This document shows, one piece after another, positions 9,385-17,638 of a stretch of 64,000 bases of DNA. The stretch is from positions 7,418,001 to 7,482,000 of the forward strand of contig NZ_CP151099.1 in the NCBI RefSeq assembly GCF_038096175.1, given 5' to 3'. The translations under genes and the position numbers were made by a program. Under the pieces are notes generated by a model. The model was not told where the DNA came from. It saw only the letters and a program-made list of their open reading frames with translations, and made no database searches. How positions within the stretch are numbered: position 1 is the stretch's first letter; the number at the start of each line of letters is the position of its first letter. This DNA is from Nostoc sp. UHCC 0302. GTDB taxonomy: Bacteria > Cyanobacteriota > Cyanobacteriia > Cyanobacteriales > Nostocaceae.

Positions 9385-9501
9385 TTAGGAGTGGAGACTC
9401 GATTAATCACGTTTGTACAGGGGTTAGGAGTGGAGACTCAATTAATCGCGTTTGTACAGGGGTTAGGAGTAGAGACTCGATTAATCGCATTTGTACAAGA
9501 G
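9385..9501 (+). repeat. 39-bp tandem repeat, three units
   Basis: Three units (9385-9423, 9424-9462, 9463-9501), each with TTAGGAGTGGAGACTC followed by AATTAATCGCGTTTGTACAGGG-like sequence, differing at a few positions. The unit contains a decayed form of the GACGCGATTAATCGCGTC palindrome. Thirty-nine is divisible by three, so a reading frame stays open through it, but the translation is just the repeat and is not believed to be a gene. A C/T-rich array follows at 9536-9600. Confidence 0.75.
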
Positions 9502-9641
9502 TCAAGGTTCAAAAGTTATTGCTCAGTATTTATTCCCCTTGTCTCCCCTGCTCCCTGCCCCCCTGCTCCCCTGCCCCCCTGCTCCCCTGCCCCCTGCTTC
9601 ATCGGTCATTAGTCAAAAATATAATTTAGGAGGGCGCTAGT

Positions 9642-10214
9642 GTGTTGACAAATAGTCATGGTAATCTCACCAAGATGCCTATTATGGAGCAAACAAACTT
9701 GACGCCATCCAAAGCTATATCTACAAAAATTGTTAGTAATACGCCCGGACGGCTAAGATTGAGGATTGCTCGACCCTATCGTGAAACTAGGGAAATGCAA
9801 CATATTATTACTACACTGAAGGCACAATCTAATATTAGCCAGGTACGAACTAATATTAGTCACGGTAGTATTGTCATCGAACACGATCGCACAGATAACA
9901 GTTTAAAAAACGTAGTTGCAACACTAGTAGATTTAGGAGTTATTTTTGCTGATATTACTCAGGGTGACTCCGATGCAGCAGTAGGTGTCTCGAATGCAGT
10001 TGTTAACTTAAATAAAAGAGTCGAACAAGCAACTAATGGCGAGGTTGATTTACGTTTCCTTTTTCCTTTAGGACTCAGTTTCCTTGCTATTAGGCAACTA
10101 TTTATTAGGGGTTTACAATTTGAAACTATTCCTTGGTATGTGCTGGCATGGTATGCCTTTGATAGTTTTATTAAACTGCATGGTACAAATCGCCTAAAGT
10201 CAAGCAGTGAATGA
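9642..10214 (+). CDS. HMA2-domain membrane protein
   Basis: 190 aa from a GTG with a strong AGGAGGG 6 bases upstream. An HMA2-like domain lies at about 27-105 with NTPGRLRLRI, the most arginine-rich version of the set. The C-terminal part (about 138-182) is hydrophobic with aromatic residues (IPWYVLAWYAFDSFIKLH) and could cross the membrane once or twice. It ends the HMA2/ATPase/DUF5132 run. A small protein with an R-rich HMA-like head and a membrane tail is reminiscent of the small Fez proteins of ferrosome loci, but I cannot equate it with one by eye. A 395-base repeat-filled gap separates it from DUF5132, so it may have its own promoter. Confidence 0.7.
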   Translation: MLTNSHGNLTKMPIMEQTNLTPSKAISTKIVSNTPGRLRLRIARPYRETREMQHIITTLKAQSNISQVRTNISHGSIVIEHDRTDNSLKNVVATLVDLGVIFADITQGDSDAAVGVSNAVVNLNKRVEQATNGEVDLRFLFPLGLSFLAIRQLFIRGLQFETIPWYVLAWYAFDSFIKLHGTNRLKSSSE

Positions 10215-10371
10215 CATAGCATTCCAATGTGATTCCTGAAGAAATCTAAGTATATGTAGTGACGCGAAAGCCTCGTAGTTGGGCTTTAGCCCCAAAAAAC
10301 ATAAATAATTCACAAAATTAGTCTTTCCAAGCCACTACCTATATTTCTCACCTAAAGTCAAGCCGAATAGT

Positions 10372-10704
10372 ATAACGTGAGTTCGATGAACCTCTCTCCA
10401 ACCCCTCTCCGACCCAAAGAGGGGCATAAATATTCTTAGTTTTCAACGAAAGTGCAGGGTTTCAAAGCCTCTCTCCCTATGGGGGCTACGGTGTACACAC
10501 AAGTCAGATTACCCCCCTTAATCCCCCCTTATAAAGGGGGGAAACAAGAAAATCTAGTTCCCTCCCCTTTCCAAGGGGAGGGTTAGGGTGGGGTAAAACC
10601 AACGCTTAAACCCAGAGAAGTGAACTGTTTCCAACTTGTGTGTATACCGTAGGCTTGTGGTGAAAAGGTTTGGAGAGGGGTTTTTAAATCCGTCGAACCC
10701 ACGT
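10372..10704. mobile_element. nested MITE-like elements, copy B
   Basis: The outer element begins ACGTGAGTTCGATGA and is in the opposite orientation to copy A at 6255-6550. The inner element, about 10495-10652, has the same ends (CTACGGTGTACACACAAGTC and ACTTGTGTGTATACCGTAG) and the same orientation as in copy A, but sits at a different place in the outer element. The inner unit carries the phrase GTTCCCTCCCCTTTCCAAGG also seen in copy A. No coding potential was seen. Confidence 0.8.
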
Positions 10705-10737
10705 TAATATAGCAGTCCTACATTATTCGTGAAAAAC

Positions 10738-10772
10738 AAAACCCCTGACTTATTAAGTAAGTCGGGGGTTTC
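10738..10772 (+). terminator. strong hairpin, terminator-like
   Basis: AAACCCCTGACTTA pairs with TAAGTCGGGGGTTT around a short AT loop, with one mismatch in a 14-bp stem. The right arm ends in TTT. It follows the HMA2/ATPase locus and precedes the 21-bp array and dhaK, so it could isolate the two transcription units. Confidence 0.5.
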
Positions 10773-10776
10773 TGGC

Positions 10777-10955
10777 ATTGTAATGTTGGTTACCAACATC
10801 GTAATGTTAGTCATCAACATCGTAATGTTGGTCACCAATGTCGTAATGTTGGTCACCAATATCGTAATGTTGGTCATCAACATCGTAATGTTGGTCACCA
10901 ATGTCGTAATGTTGGTCACCAATATCGTAATGTTGGTCATCAACATCGTAATGTT
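10777..10955 (+). repeat. 21-bp tandem array, eight units plus a partial
   Basis: Units start at 10777, 10798, 10819, 10840, 10861, 10882, 10903 and 10924, with consensus ATCGTAATGTTGGTCACCAA plus one base. The variable end (ATCAAC or ACCAAT) repeats every three units, giving a 63-bp higher-order period. Frames are open on both strands because 21 is divisible by three, but the translations are simple repeats and are not taken as genes. There is no spacer structure as in CRISPR. Confidence 0.9.
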
Positions 10956-11095
10956 CGTACAGATTTTATGTAGAGACGCGCCATGCCAATTATCTGATCC
11001 TCAGCATATTGTCTTATATTCCCTGACGGCGAGTTTCAAAAGTAGCAATAGTCCTTTATCTTGGTTTTAGCACCCTCTAAACCCAGGCATAGACT

Positions 11096-12169
11096 ATGAA
11101 AAAGCTGATCAACAAGCCGGAAGACTTTGTACGCGAAAGTCTAGAAGGTATGGCGGCAGCTCATTCTGATTTAATTAAGGTAAATTATGAGCCTGCCTTT
11201 GTCTATCGAACTGATGCACCTATACCGGGCAAAGTAGCAATTATTTCTGGTGGTGGCAGCGGACATGAACCGATGCACGCTGGCTTTGTAGGTAAAGGAA
11301 TGCTAGATGCTGCTTGTCCAGGTGAGGTTTTCACTTCACCTACCCCTGATCAAATGCTCGAAGCAGCCAAGCAGGTAGATGGTGGTGGAGGTATCCTTTA
11401 TATTGTCAAGAATTATAGCGGCGATATCATGAACTTTGAGATGGCAACGGAGTTAGCCCGTGGTGAGGGCATCCGAGTGCTAAATATTTTGATTGATGAC
11501 GATGTGGCAGTCAGAGATAGTCTTTTTACCCAAGGACGCCGCGGTGTGGGAACAACTGTACTGGCAGAAAAAATTTGTGGCGCAGCAGCAGATCAAGGGT
11601 ATGATTTGCAACAATTAGCAGATTTGTGCCGCCGAGTAAATTTAAATGGGCGGAGTATGGGAATAGCTCTGAGTTCTTGTACAGTGCCAGCTAAAGGAAC
11701 ACCAACATTTGAATTAGGCGATCGCGAAATTGAATTAGGTATCGGTATTCACGGTGAGCCAGGAATAGAACGCACAAGCATAAAATCGGTAGATGAAATT
11801 ACTGAGATTTTGACACGCTCCATAATTGAGGATATTTCTTACAGCCGCAGTGTGCGCGAGTGGGATGAAAACAGAGGAGAATGGGTAGATGTGGAACTAA
11901 TCAATTCACCATTTACAAAAGGCGATCGCTTGTTAGCTTTTGTTAACAGTATGGGTGGAACTCCGCTTTCTGAGTTGTATCTTGTCTACCGCAAACTGGC
12001 GCAAATCTGCGAACAGCAAGGACTGCAAATTGTGCGAAACTTGATTGGGCCGTATATTACATCTCTAGAAATGCAAGGTTGCTCGATTACCCTGTTAAAG
12101 TTAGATGATGAAATCATCCGACTATGGGACGCACCAGTAAAAACACCGAGTTGGCGCTGGGGAATTTAA
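11096..12169 (+). CDS. dhaK: dihydroxyacetone kinase subunit DhaK
   Basis: 357 aa, full length. The N-terminus [17 protein letters not shown] and the glycine-rich [15 protein letters not shown] are typical of DhaK. The active-site His that binds dihydroxyacetone covalently is His219 in GIGIHGEPG. DhaK presents dihydroxyacetone to the ADP-bound DhaL partner, giving dihydroxyacetone phosphate in the cytoplasm. dhaL starts one base after this stop, so the two are co-transcribed. The PTS-type phosphoryl donor is encoded at 27651-30158. The start ATG has only a weak AGG upstream. Confidence 0.95.
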   Translation: MKKLINKPEDFVRESLEGMAAAHSDLIKVNYEPAFVYRTDAPIPGKVAIISGGGSGHEPMHAGFVGKGMLDAACPGEVFTSPTPDQMLEAAKQVDGGGGILYIVKNYSGDIMNFEMATELARGEGIRVLNILIDDDVAVRDSLFTQGRRGVGTTVLAEKICGAAADQGYDLQQLADLCRRVNLNGRSMGIALSSCTVPAKGTPTFELGDREIELGIGIHGEPGIERTSIKSVDEITEILTRSIIEDISYSRSVREWDENRGEWVDVELINSPFTKGDRLLAFVNSMGGTPLSELYLVYRKLAQICEQQGLQIVRNLIGPYITSLEMQGCSITLLKLDDEIIRLWDAPVKTPSWRWGI

Positions 12170-12170
12170 T

Positions 12171-12839
12171 ATGGTGAATCAAGCGCAGATATTACAGTGG
12201 TTACAGTCTTTTGCTGCCGAAATAGAGCAAAATAAAGAATATTTGACTCAATTAGATGCTGCGATCGGTGATGCTGACCACGGGATCAATATGGAGCGTG
12301 GCTTTAAAAAGGTGAGTAGTCAGTTACCAAGTGTTGCAGACAAAGACATCAGCAGCATTTTGAAAGCAGTGAGCATGACTTTGATTTCTTCAGTGGGTGG
12401 TGCAAGTGGGCCTTTATATGGCACTTGGTTTTTGCGAGCAAGTACAGCTGTAGCTGGTAAGCAAGAATTGACTGAGCAAGATGTGCTAGAGCTATTGCAA
12501 GCTGGGTTAGATGGTATACTTGGGCGTGGCAAAGCCCAACTCGGAGATAAGACAATGGTGGATGTATTATCTCCGGCGGTAGTGGCTTTTAGGCAGGCTA
12601 TTAATGAAGGTAAAAAGACCGTAGAAGCCTTACAGCAATCAGTTGCAGCGGCTGAACAGGGGTTGCAAGAAACTATCCCAATGCTAGCCAAGAAGGGACG
12701 AGCTAGCTATCTGGGGGAGCGGAGTATAGGACATCAAGATCCTGGGGGAACTTCTGCTTATTTGATGTTGCAGAGTTTGTTGGCAGTTCTATTATTAGAT
12801 GCTGAAGGGAACTCAGTGAGAGAAAATACTCATGAGTAA
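12171..12839 (+). CDS. dhaL: dihydroxyacetone kinase subunit DhaL
   Basis: 222 aa. The Mg/ADP-binding aspartates are in DAAIGDADHGINM (about 28-40), and the all-alpha barrel motifs SSVGGASGPLYGTWF and GDKTMVDVLSPA follow. A C-terminal DPGGTSAYLML closes the domain. DhaL keeps a bound ADP/ATP that is rephosphorylated by DhaM and passes the phosphate to the substrate on DhaK. The separation of K and L, with a DhaM elsewhere, marks the PEP-dependent type rather than the fused ATP-dependent kinase. Its end overlaps the next gene by 8 bases. Confidence 0.95.
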   Translation: MVNQAQILQWLQSFAAEIEQNKEYLTQLDAAIGDADHGINMERGFKKVSSQLPSVADKDISSILKAVSMTLISSVGGASGPLYGTWFLRASTAVAGKQELTEQDVLELLQAGLDGILGRGKAQLGDKTMVDVLSPAVVAFRQAINEGKKTVEALQQSVAAAEQGLQETIPMLAKKGRASYLGERSIGHQDPGGTSAYLMLQSLLAVLLLDAEGNSVRENTHE

Positions 12840-13260
12840 GCTGCCAAAAATTGACCGTCAAAGAGAGCATCAAGCGAACGAACGTACTTTTCTAGCTTGG
12901 TTACGTACTTCTATCGCATTGATTGGTTTTGGTTTTGCGATCGCGCGATTTGGGTTATTTCTTCGCCAGTTGGATACTACTATTACTCAACAACAACTCT
13001 CAGTACATCCATTCTTTAACTCAGAAAATTTAGGTCTAGCTTTGGTGATTTTTGGAATTCTGGTAATTGCTTTAGCAGCGTGGCGATATAATCAAGTTTT
13101 CTGGCAAATTGAACGAAGCGATTATCAACCGAATCGGTCAATGGTTTGGCTGATGACCGGAATAGTAATCATGCTGGGAGTTTTTTGCATTCCTTTACTC
13201 TTATGGCCTAACAAAGTGCCTACTCGGTATCCGGTTCCAACTCGACCAAAAACTTTTTAA
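12832..13260 (+). CDS. DUF202 (YidH-like) membrane protein
   Basis: 142 aa. The start is nested in the end of dhaL (8-base overlap), which argues for translational coupling. The family motif ERTFLAWLRTSIALIGFGFAI is visible here as NERTFLAWLRTS (about 17-28). Three membrane spans are predicted at about 27-45, 63-83 and 101-123. DUF202 proteins are small inner-membrane proteins of unknown biochemical role. Coupling to dhaKL is unusual in my experience and might point to a transport or lipid/glycerol connection, but nothing in the sequence proves it. Confidence 0.85.
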   Translation: MSKLPKIDRQREHQANERTFLAWLRTSIALIGFGFAIARFGLFLRQLDTTITQQQLSVHPFFNSENLGLALVIFGILVIALAAWRYNQVFWQIERSDYQPNRSMVWLMTGIVIMLGVFCIPLLLWPNKVPTRYPVPTRPKTF

Positions 13261-13551
13261 TAGACTTCTAAGACAAATCTGAATAAGTGGTTATGTTGCA
13301 AAAGCTGTTGTGGATAAAAAAAGAGCTTGTTGGCTGAGATCAGTATATTTAACCATGCGATCGCCCAAAGGGCAGCGGCAAAGCTAATCACGCAAATATA
13401 ACCTGAACACAGGTTAGAAATGACACCAACGCCATGTCTAGGATTATTTACGGTTCATTGACAGTGGTTTTAAAGCTACTGACACTATAGCCTTCAGCTC
13501 TTTTCTCAGACTAACGCGTGTTTTTAGAACACAACAGAGTATTATTTGTTA

Positions 13552-13704
13552 CTAATTCTCTTGATCATCAGGCAGCTTCCGAATCAAATCACGAATCACA
13601 TCTGTCTTTGCTCTCCCTGTCTGGTTACAGTACATTTCAAGTCTCTTGACTTCATCTAACGCCAAGTTGAGGCTAATTTGCTTGACAGTCAATTTCTTAC
13701 TCAT
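13552..13704 (-). CDS. small ribbon-helix-helix (CopG-like) protein
   Basis: 50 aa, found by reading the minus strand directly. It has ATG at 13704, stop TAG at 13552 and a GGTGAG site about 3 bases upstream. The sequence starts MSKKLTVKQISLNLALDEVK (beta strand and helix 1) and continues with TGRAKTDVIRDLIRKL (turn and helix 2), the layout of a ribbon-helix-helix DNA-binding fold. Such proteins act as dimeric repressors, often as antitoxins or plasmid-type regulators. No toxin gene adjoins it. Two imperfect 30-bp direct repeats at 13961 and 14031, each with an ATCAA-N5-TTGAT palindrome, lie upstream and might be targets. Confidence 0.65.
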   Translation of the reverse strand: MSKKLTVKQISLNLALDEVKRLEMYCNQTGRAKTDVIRDLIRKLPDDQEN

Positions 13705-14528
13705 ATCTCACCAACTAAATGTAATACTCGCCTTTGTACTTACAACTCTCTTAATTGTTTGGTATCTAAGTTTACTTGAAAATCATTTTTTCAAACATCG
13801 CACTTACTTACCTTAATTAGTCTTTTATCAGCATACTGCTTTACTGGTAAATTAAACCTACACACCTAGTATTTTAATGTTAAAAGTTTGGGGTTGTAAA
13901 TTCGCATTTAAAACCCGATTAGGTATGATAATTGAACAGTTAGGACATTAATGTGAATAAGTTTATGCTAGATATCAATTTTTTTGATGCATCATCATGT
14001 AATCTGGCATCATAGATTTAACCTTAATCAGTTAATGCTGACTATCAATTTTATTGATGGTTATAGTGAAATCTAGAATGACATCTTTAAAAAGTTGGTA
14101 TAGCAATCATTAGTGCTAGCCTTGTTAAGGAGCGAAATAATTCTTTTGCAAAATCCTAAAAATACTCAAAATCCATCACTTCTAATCGTTCATATCGGTC
14201 GAAATTTTGTTTATTCTCAGCCAGTGAGATATTGAAAATAGGTATGACTAAAGACAACAAAAATACAACAGAAATAATGCCTTAAGAATCTTGCTATATA
14301 AAAGCATGGATTCATCAGACAAGTTATTAGTCTATATATGAGTTTTAGTTTATTCAAAAATACCAAATAAATCTTGAAATTATATAATGATAAAATTAAT
14401 TCGTAAAATTTAGCTTGATAACTTTATATAATATATAAACGATATATTTCAATTATTTAAATAATCTGTAACTAAGAGTCTACAGGCTTTACTAAATTTT
14501 AAAACATTTTTAATGTACAACTTACATC
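13705..14528. other. AT-rich intergenic region with a 30-bp direct repeat
   Basis: 824 bases without a convincing gene on either strand. It holds two imperfect direct repeats of 30 bp (13961-13990 and 14031-14060, about 25 of 30 identical), each containing the palindrome ATCAA-N5-TTGAT. The rest is very AT-rich, with many stops in all frames. The region 13261-13551, on the other side of the small RHH gene, shows nothing recognisable apart from one GCGATCGC site. Confidence 0.5.
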
Positions 14529-15539
14529 TCACTTATTTTTACCAGAAATAGTTGATTTAGCCAACTGAATTGCAGCTAATCGAGCCTTTAAAACTGACAT
14601 ATTGGTTTCATCAAGACTAAAATTAAAAATCATAATCTCTGATGGTTGCGAACTCTTCTTACGTACATAGTCCTCAACAATTCTTGAAGCACAAATTGCA
14701 TCAGCTTGCTCTAAAATTTGGGGACTTTGCTGAAGGTAATTTAAACTTAAGGGTTTAAAGTTTATGTGGGAAATTCCAGATTGTTGTAGCATCTGCTTCA
14801 TTTCTTCACAAGTAGCTTCTTCTTCACAAATAAGCAGCATCAAAGCGTTACGAGGTAAAGACGAAATATGTGCCAATAGTTGCAAATCTGGTTTGAGTTT
14901 AACAGCAATTACTTCTTGTTCAGGAGTAGTTAACCTAGTTATATCCCATTGATGTTGTGCCGTTGTAATTACTAAGTCAGCAGTTAACAGTTCTTTTAAA
15001 GCTTTCGATTGCTGAGTTTTTAAATCTTCTGAACACAGAGATACCAAAGGAAGTTTTATTTCTGATTGAATAGCTTCGTATACACCTGTACTATTTTGCA
15101 GATATTCTATAAATACTAACTTTAAAGGAGCAGAAGATTGATGATGTAATAACGCTGCTCGTGCATAGGCAGCTGCACCAAATTCCGATGGAGATAATCC
15201 TGTTAGCGCCGCAGCATTAAAGGCTTGACCTAACAAATTGTAAAATTCTTTGTGGATAATAATATTCTGTACAACTTTAGTGTCAGCAACAAATGTTCCT
15301 TTACCTCGTTGGGCTACCAGATAATCAGATTCAATCAAGTAGTTATAGACTGCCGCAACAGTGTTGTGATTTACTTTTAAATGTTTAGCTAATTGAGTAA
15401 CAGTCGGTAAAGTATCTCCTGGTTGCAACTCTCCTACAGCAATTAGTAATTTAATTTGTTCAGCAATTTGAGCGTTAATTGTTATTGGCGCTTGAGTATC
15501 TACGAAAAGAGGAAAAAAGATTTTATTAGGCATTCCCAT
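14529..15539 (-). CDS. GntR-family transcription regulator
   Basis: 336 aa. The N-terminal winged helix (about 14-85) reads IAEQIKLLIAVGELQPGDTL, then VTQLAKHLKVNHNTVAAVYN and a wing with QRGKGTFVAD, the standard GntR pattern. The remaining 250 residues are mostly helical and alpha/beta (TADLVITTAQ, LLICEEEATCEEM), and look like a degenerate periplasmic-binding or receiver-type effector domain that I cannot name. The gene follows the orphan PAS gene on the same strand. The start ATG at 15539 has no clear ribosome site, and Met3 is an alternative. Confidence 0.8.
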   Translation of the reverse strand: MGMPNKIFFPLFVDTQAPITINAQIAEQIKLLIAVGELQPGDTLPTVTQLAKHLKVNHNTVAAVYNYLIESDYLVAQRGKGTFVADTKVVQNIIIHKEFYNLLGQAFNAAALTGLSPSEFGAAAYARAALLHHQSSAPLKLVFIEYLQNSTGVYEAIQSEIKLPLVSLCSEDLKTQQSKALKELLTADLVITTAQHQWDITRLTTPEQEVIAVKLKPDLQLLAHISSLPRNALMLLICEEEATCEEMKQMLQQSGISHINFKPLSLNYLQQSPQILEQADAICASRIVEDYVRKKSSQPSEIMIFNFSLDETNMSVLKARLAAIQLAKSTISGKNK

Positions 15540-15685
15540 AATGTTTTGGCAACAGTAACTACGAATAATTTATTCAAATCGCATTACTTACCCCTCAATC
15601 ATTATTAGACGTAATCCATAATAAAACTTGATGACACACAAGTAAAGAAAATAAATTATTAAAATACTAAGAGTCTCTCTACAAA

Positions 15686-16123
15686 TTATGTGAGATAGCC
15701 ATAATAAGTATGAGACGCAGGAAAAAGTAAAATTTTTTGACTCGCATCTGTAAAAGGTTTCAACTGACGCCGCTCTGTTATTTCGCGGAATTTCCAAATC
15801 CTGCCTACACATTCATCTTTTAAATATTGAGGTAGCGAACAGCGTTCAAACATTCGTCCATCCTTTAATGTAAAAGTGTCATAAGCCTCCAAATCAGTTT
15901 GCATATAAATCTCTTTTATTCTCTCAATAAATAATTCGGAATCCTCAACCAAGCTCGAAGCCAACTCTAAAGCTTGAACCTCATCTTGGGAAACGATAAC
16001 CTGTTGCGGGAAGCTCCACATCTCTATAAACTTTCGATTCAAACTCACCATTCTTCTGCTACTATCTACTACAAGAATGCCAGCATTAGCTTGAATCCTA
16101 CGCTGACTCAAGAGACGTATCAT
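15686..16123 (-). CDS. orphan PAS-domain protein
   Basis: 145 aa. A PAS domain fills about 10-112: GILVVDSSRRMVSLNRKF at the start, and the closing strands GRIWKFREITERR that normally lead into a kinase linker. After this the frame runs on for only about 30 residues of unrelated sequence (SHTYYGYLT) and stops. It may be a truncated sensor kinase or a genuine single-domain PAS sensor. AAGGA lies 9 bases before the ATG, so the start is plausible. A 22-bp perfect palindrome lies at 16174-16195, about 50 bases upstream. Confidence 0.6.
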   Translation of the reverse strand: MIRLLSQRRIQANAGILVVDSSRRMVSLNRKFIEMWSFPQQVIVSQDEVQALELASSLVEDSELFIERIKEIYMQTDLEAYDTFTLKDGRMFERCSLPQYLKDECVGRIWKFREITERRQLKPFTDASQKILLFPASHTYYGYLT

Positions 16124-16173
16124 GCATTCTATCCTTGATTTACTTGATTTATCGGTTAACGTATTTTTATAAT

Positions 16174-16195
16174 ATAATACAATGCATTGTATTAT
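16174..16195. promoter_or_regulatory. 22-bp perfect palindrome, operator candidate
   Basis: The sequence reads ATAATACAATG followed by its exact complement CATTGTATTAT, with no spacer. It lies in the promoter region of the PAS gene (start 16123) and upstream of the plus-strand gene at 16467. Perfect palindromes of this size without a loop suit a dimeric regulator better than an RNA hairpin. The binding protein is unknown. The rest of 16124-16466 holds only an interrupted mini-ORF. Confidence 0.45.
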
Positions 16196-16293
16196 TTACA
16201 ATAAGGCTGTTGATTAAATATAAAGACTAATTAATCGTAAGATAAAGCTAACTCATTCTACAATCGCAAGAAGATTGAGGATTAAGTAAAACC

Positions 16294-16392
16294 ATGAGTA
16301 TGTTGATTACGGGATGAGTAAAAGGTGTTGAAGAAGCAGGGAACAAAGCTACTGACAAATTCGTTGATCAAGTTTTTAGAGTAGCTACATAA
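16294..16392 (+). pseudogene. 32-codon mini-ORF interrupted by TGA
   Basis: From ATG at 16294 to TAA at 16390-16392 the frame reads MSMLITG, stop (TGA at 16315-16317), then VKGVEEAGNKATDKFVDQVF and four more residues. The part after the stop is amphipathic and low in rare residues, more protein-like than most intergenic sequence. It could be a decayed small gene, or chance. I do not recognise it. Confidence 0.2.
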
Positions 16393-16466
16393 CCTGAACC
16401 CCACTCAAGCGTATCTTTATTTCTATAAGTGGTTTAACAAAACAACCAAATAATCGGGTGCTAACA

Positions 16467-17213
16467 ATGAAAGAAGTCCTGGCATTAATAAAAAAAAAGA
16501 AGCAAGAATATAGCAAAACGCCATTTATGGAGTTTATGCGAGATAAGAGTATAGACCCAAAGCAAAGGCTAGCTTGGGCTCCTGCCTTTGCCACTTTTGC
16601 AATGAGTTTTAAAGATTTTAACAGAGTTGTACTACGTAGAGAGCCAGCAACTAATAAAATCCAAGAAATGATTAACCAGCACACTTATGAAGATGGACGA
16701 CACTGGTTATGGTTTATACAAGATTTAAAATTAATGGGATATGACTACTCCATAAATTTTACTGATACACTGAAATTCCTCTGGAGTGAAGAAACACTGC
16801 ACGTACGCACTCTGGCTAATAATCTTATTGCCATGTGTACTTTTGAAGAGGATATTCTGATGAAATTGGTAGTAATTGAGTCGATAGAAGCAACGGGAAG
16901 TGTTGCTCTATATGAAATTGCACAAGTAGGCAACGAACTCCAACAAGTTACTAACCAGAATTACGTATATTTTGGTGAATCTCACTATGCTAAGGAGACA
17001 GGTCACATTCAGGCTCAAATGGATAATGTAGAAAATTTTATTAAAGACATAGAACTGACGGAAGCACAAAGGGAAAAAGCTTTTGTTTTAGTAGAGAAAG
17101 TATTTGCAGATTTTACAGCAGCAACTAATGAAATGGCGGAGTTTGCTAAAAAGCATCCTTATGATAGACCATTTACAGCAGGTAATATCAAGCCACTAAC
17201 AATGTCTGCATAA
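16467..17213 (+). CDS. heme-oxygenase-fold (HDO/CADD-like) putative diiron protein
   Basis: 248 aa from ATG 16467; an in-frame GTG at 16458 is an alternative. The sequence is all-helical with regularly spaced acidic and His residues: YEDGRHWLWF (about 75), VIESIEATGSVALYE (about 136) and YFGESHYAKETGH (about 172). This pattern of Glu/His/Asp-x-x-His on three helices resembles TenA/heme-oxygenase-fold proteins, including diiron oxidases and oxygenases of the HDO class. No neighbour shows the pathway. A strong terminator hairpin follows at 17333. The substrate is unknown. The gene stands alone. Confidence 0.55.
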   Translation: MKEVLALIKKKKQEYSKTPFMEFMRDKSIDPKQRLAWAPAFATFAMSFKDFNRVVLRREPATNKIQEMINQHTYEDGRHWLWFIQDLKLMGYDYSINFTDTLKFLWSEETLHVRTLANNLIAMCTFEEDILMKLVVIESIEATGSVALYEIAQVGNELQQVTNQNYVYFGESHYAKETGHIQAQMDNVENFIKDIELTEAQREKAFVLVEKVFADFTAATNEMAEFAKKHPYDRPFTAGNIKPLTMSA

Positions 17214-17332
17214 ATGAACGTCTCAGCTTTAAGTCCATGTAACCCTCAAAGCCATTTAGGCAATCCAGGCTTTCTATTGTTCGTTTAAAATCAGTTCTTT
17301 TGGTCAACAGATTGTAATAACTATAATTTGCA

Positions 17333-17378
17333 AGATATTTAGTATCTCTCTTTGAGAGAGATACTAAATATCTTTTAG
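17333..17378 (+). terminator. rho-independent terminator
   Basis: A perfect 18-bp stem (left arm AGATATTTAGTATCTCTC at 17333-17350, right arm 17356-17373) encloses the loop TTTGA and is followed by TTTTAG. It lies 120 bases after the stop of the gene ending at 17213 and ahead of the WD40 gene. Confidence 0.7.
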
Positions 17379-17638
17379 CTACCCGCTCGCAAACATATGG
17401 GTAGCTTATAAAATAATTTATACACGTTATAACTAACATTATACTCGCAGGCTGAATCGCCGACTGGTAAAACGTTTCTTGGTGCGAGATTTGTATCCAT
17501 AAGAAGGCAGCGCGATCGCCTGTACAATATTCTTAGCAATTTTATGTCACTTTTAAGAGCTTTCAATTGAGTAAAGTGCAGATAGCACAGCTGTGCTACC
17601 CTACACGTGTATGTTATTCAGGAGCCAAGAATCTCCTT

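Noticed and set aside
9337-9612. 91-codon frame through the 39-bp repeats and C/T-rich tract
   Set aside because: The peptide is the repeat itself plus a proline-rich low-complexity end; there is no family-like sequence.
10729-11070. Open frame of 113 codons through the 21-bp array, and another of 80 codons on the other strand
   Set aside because: Both are open only because the repeat length is divisible by three; the peptides are simple repeats with no ribosome site.
17567-17638. TTG start giving an 801-aa WD40 protein
   Set aside because: The extra 24 codons include a dispersed palindrome (AGCACAGCTGTGCT) and an ATG at 17639 gives a natural hydrophobic N-terminus.
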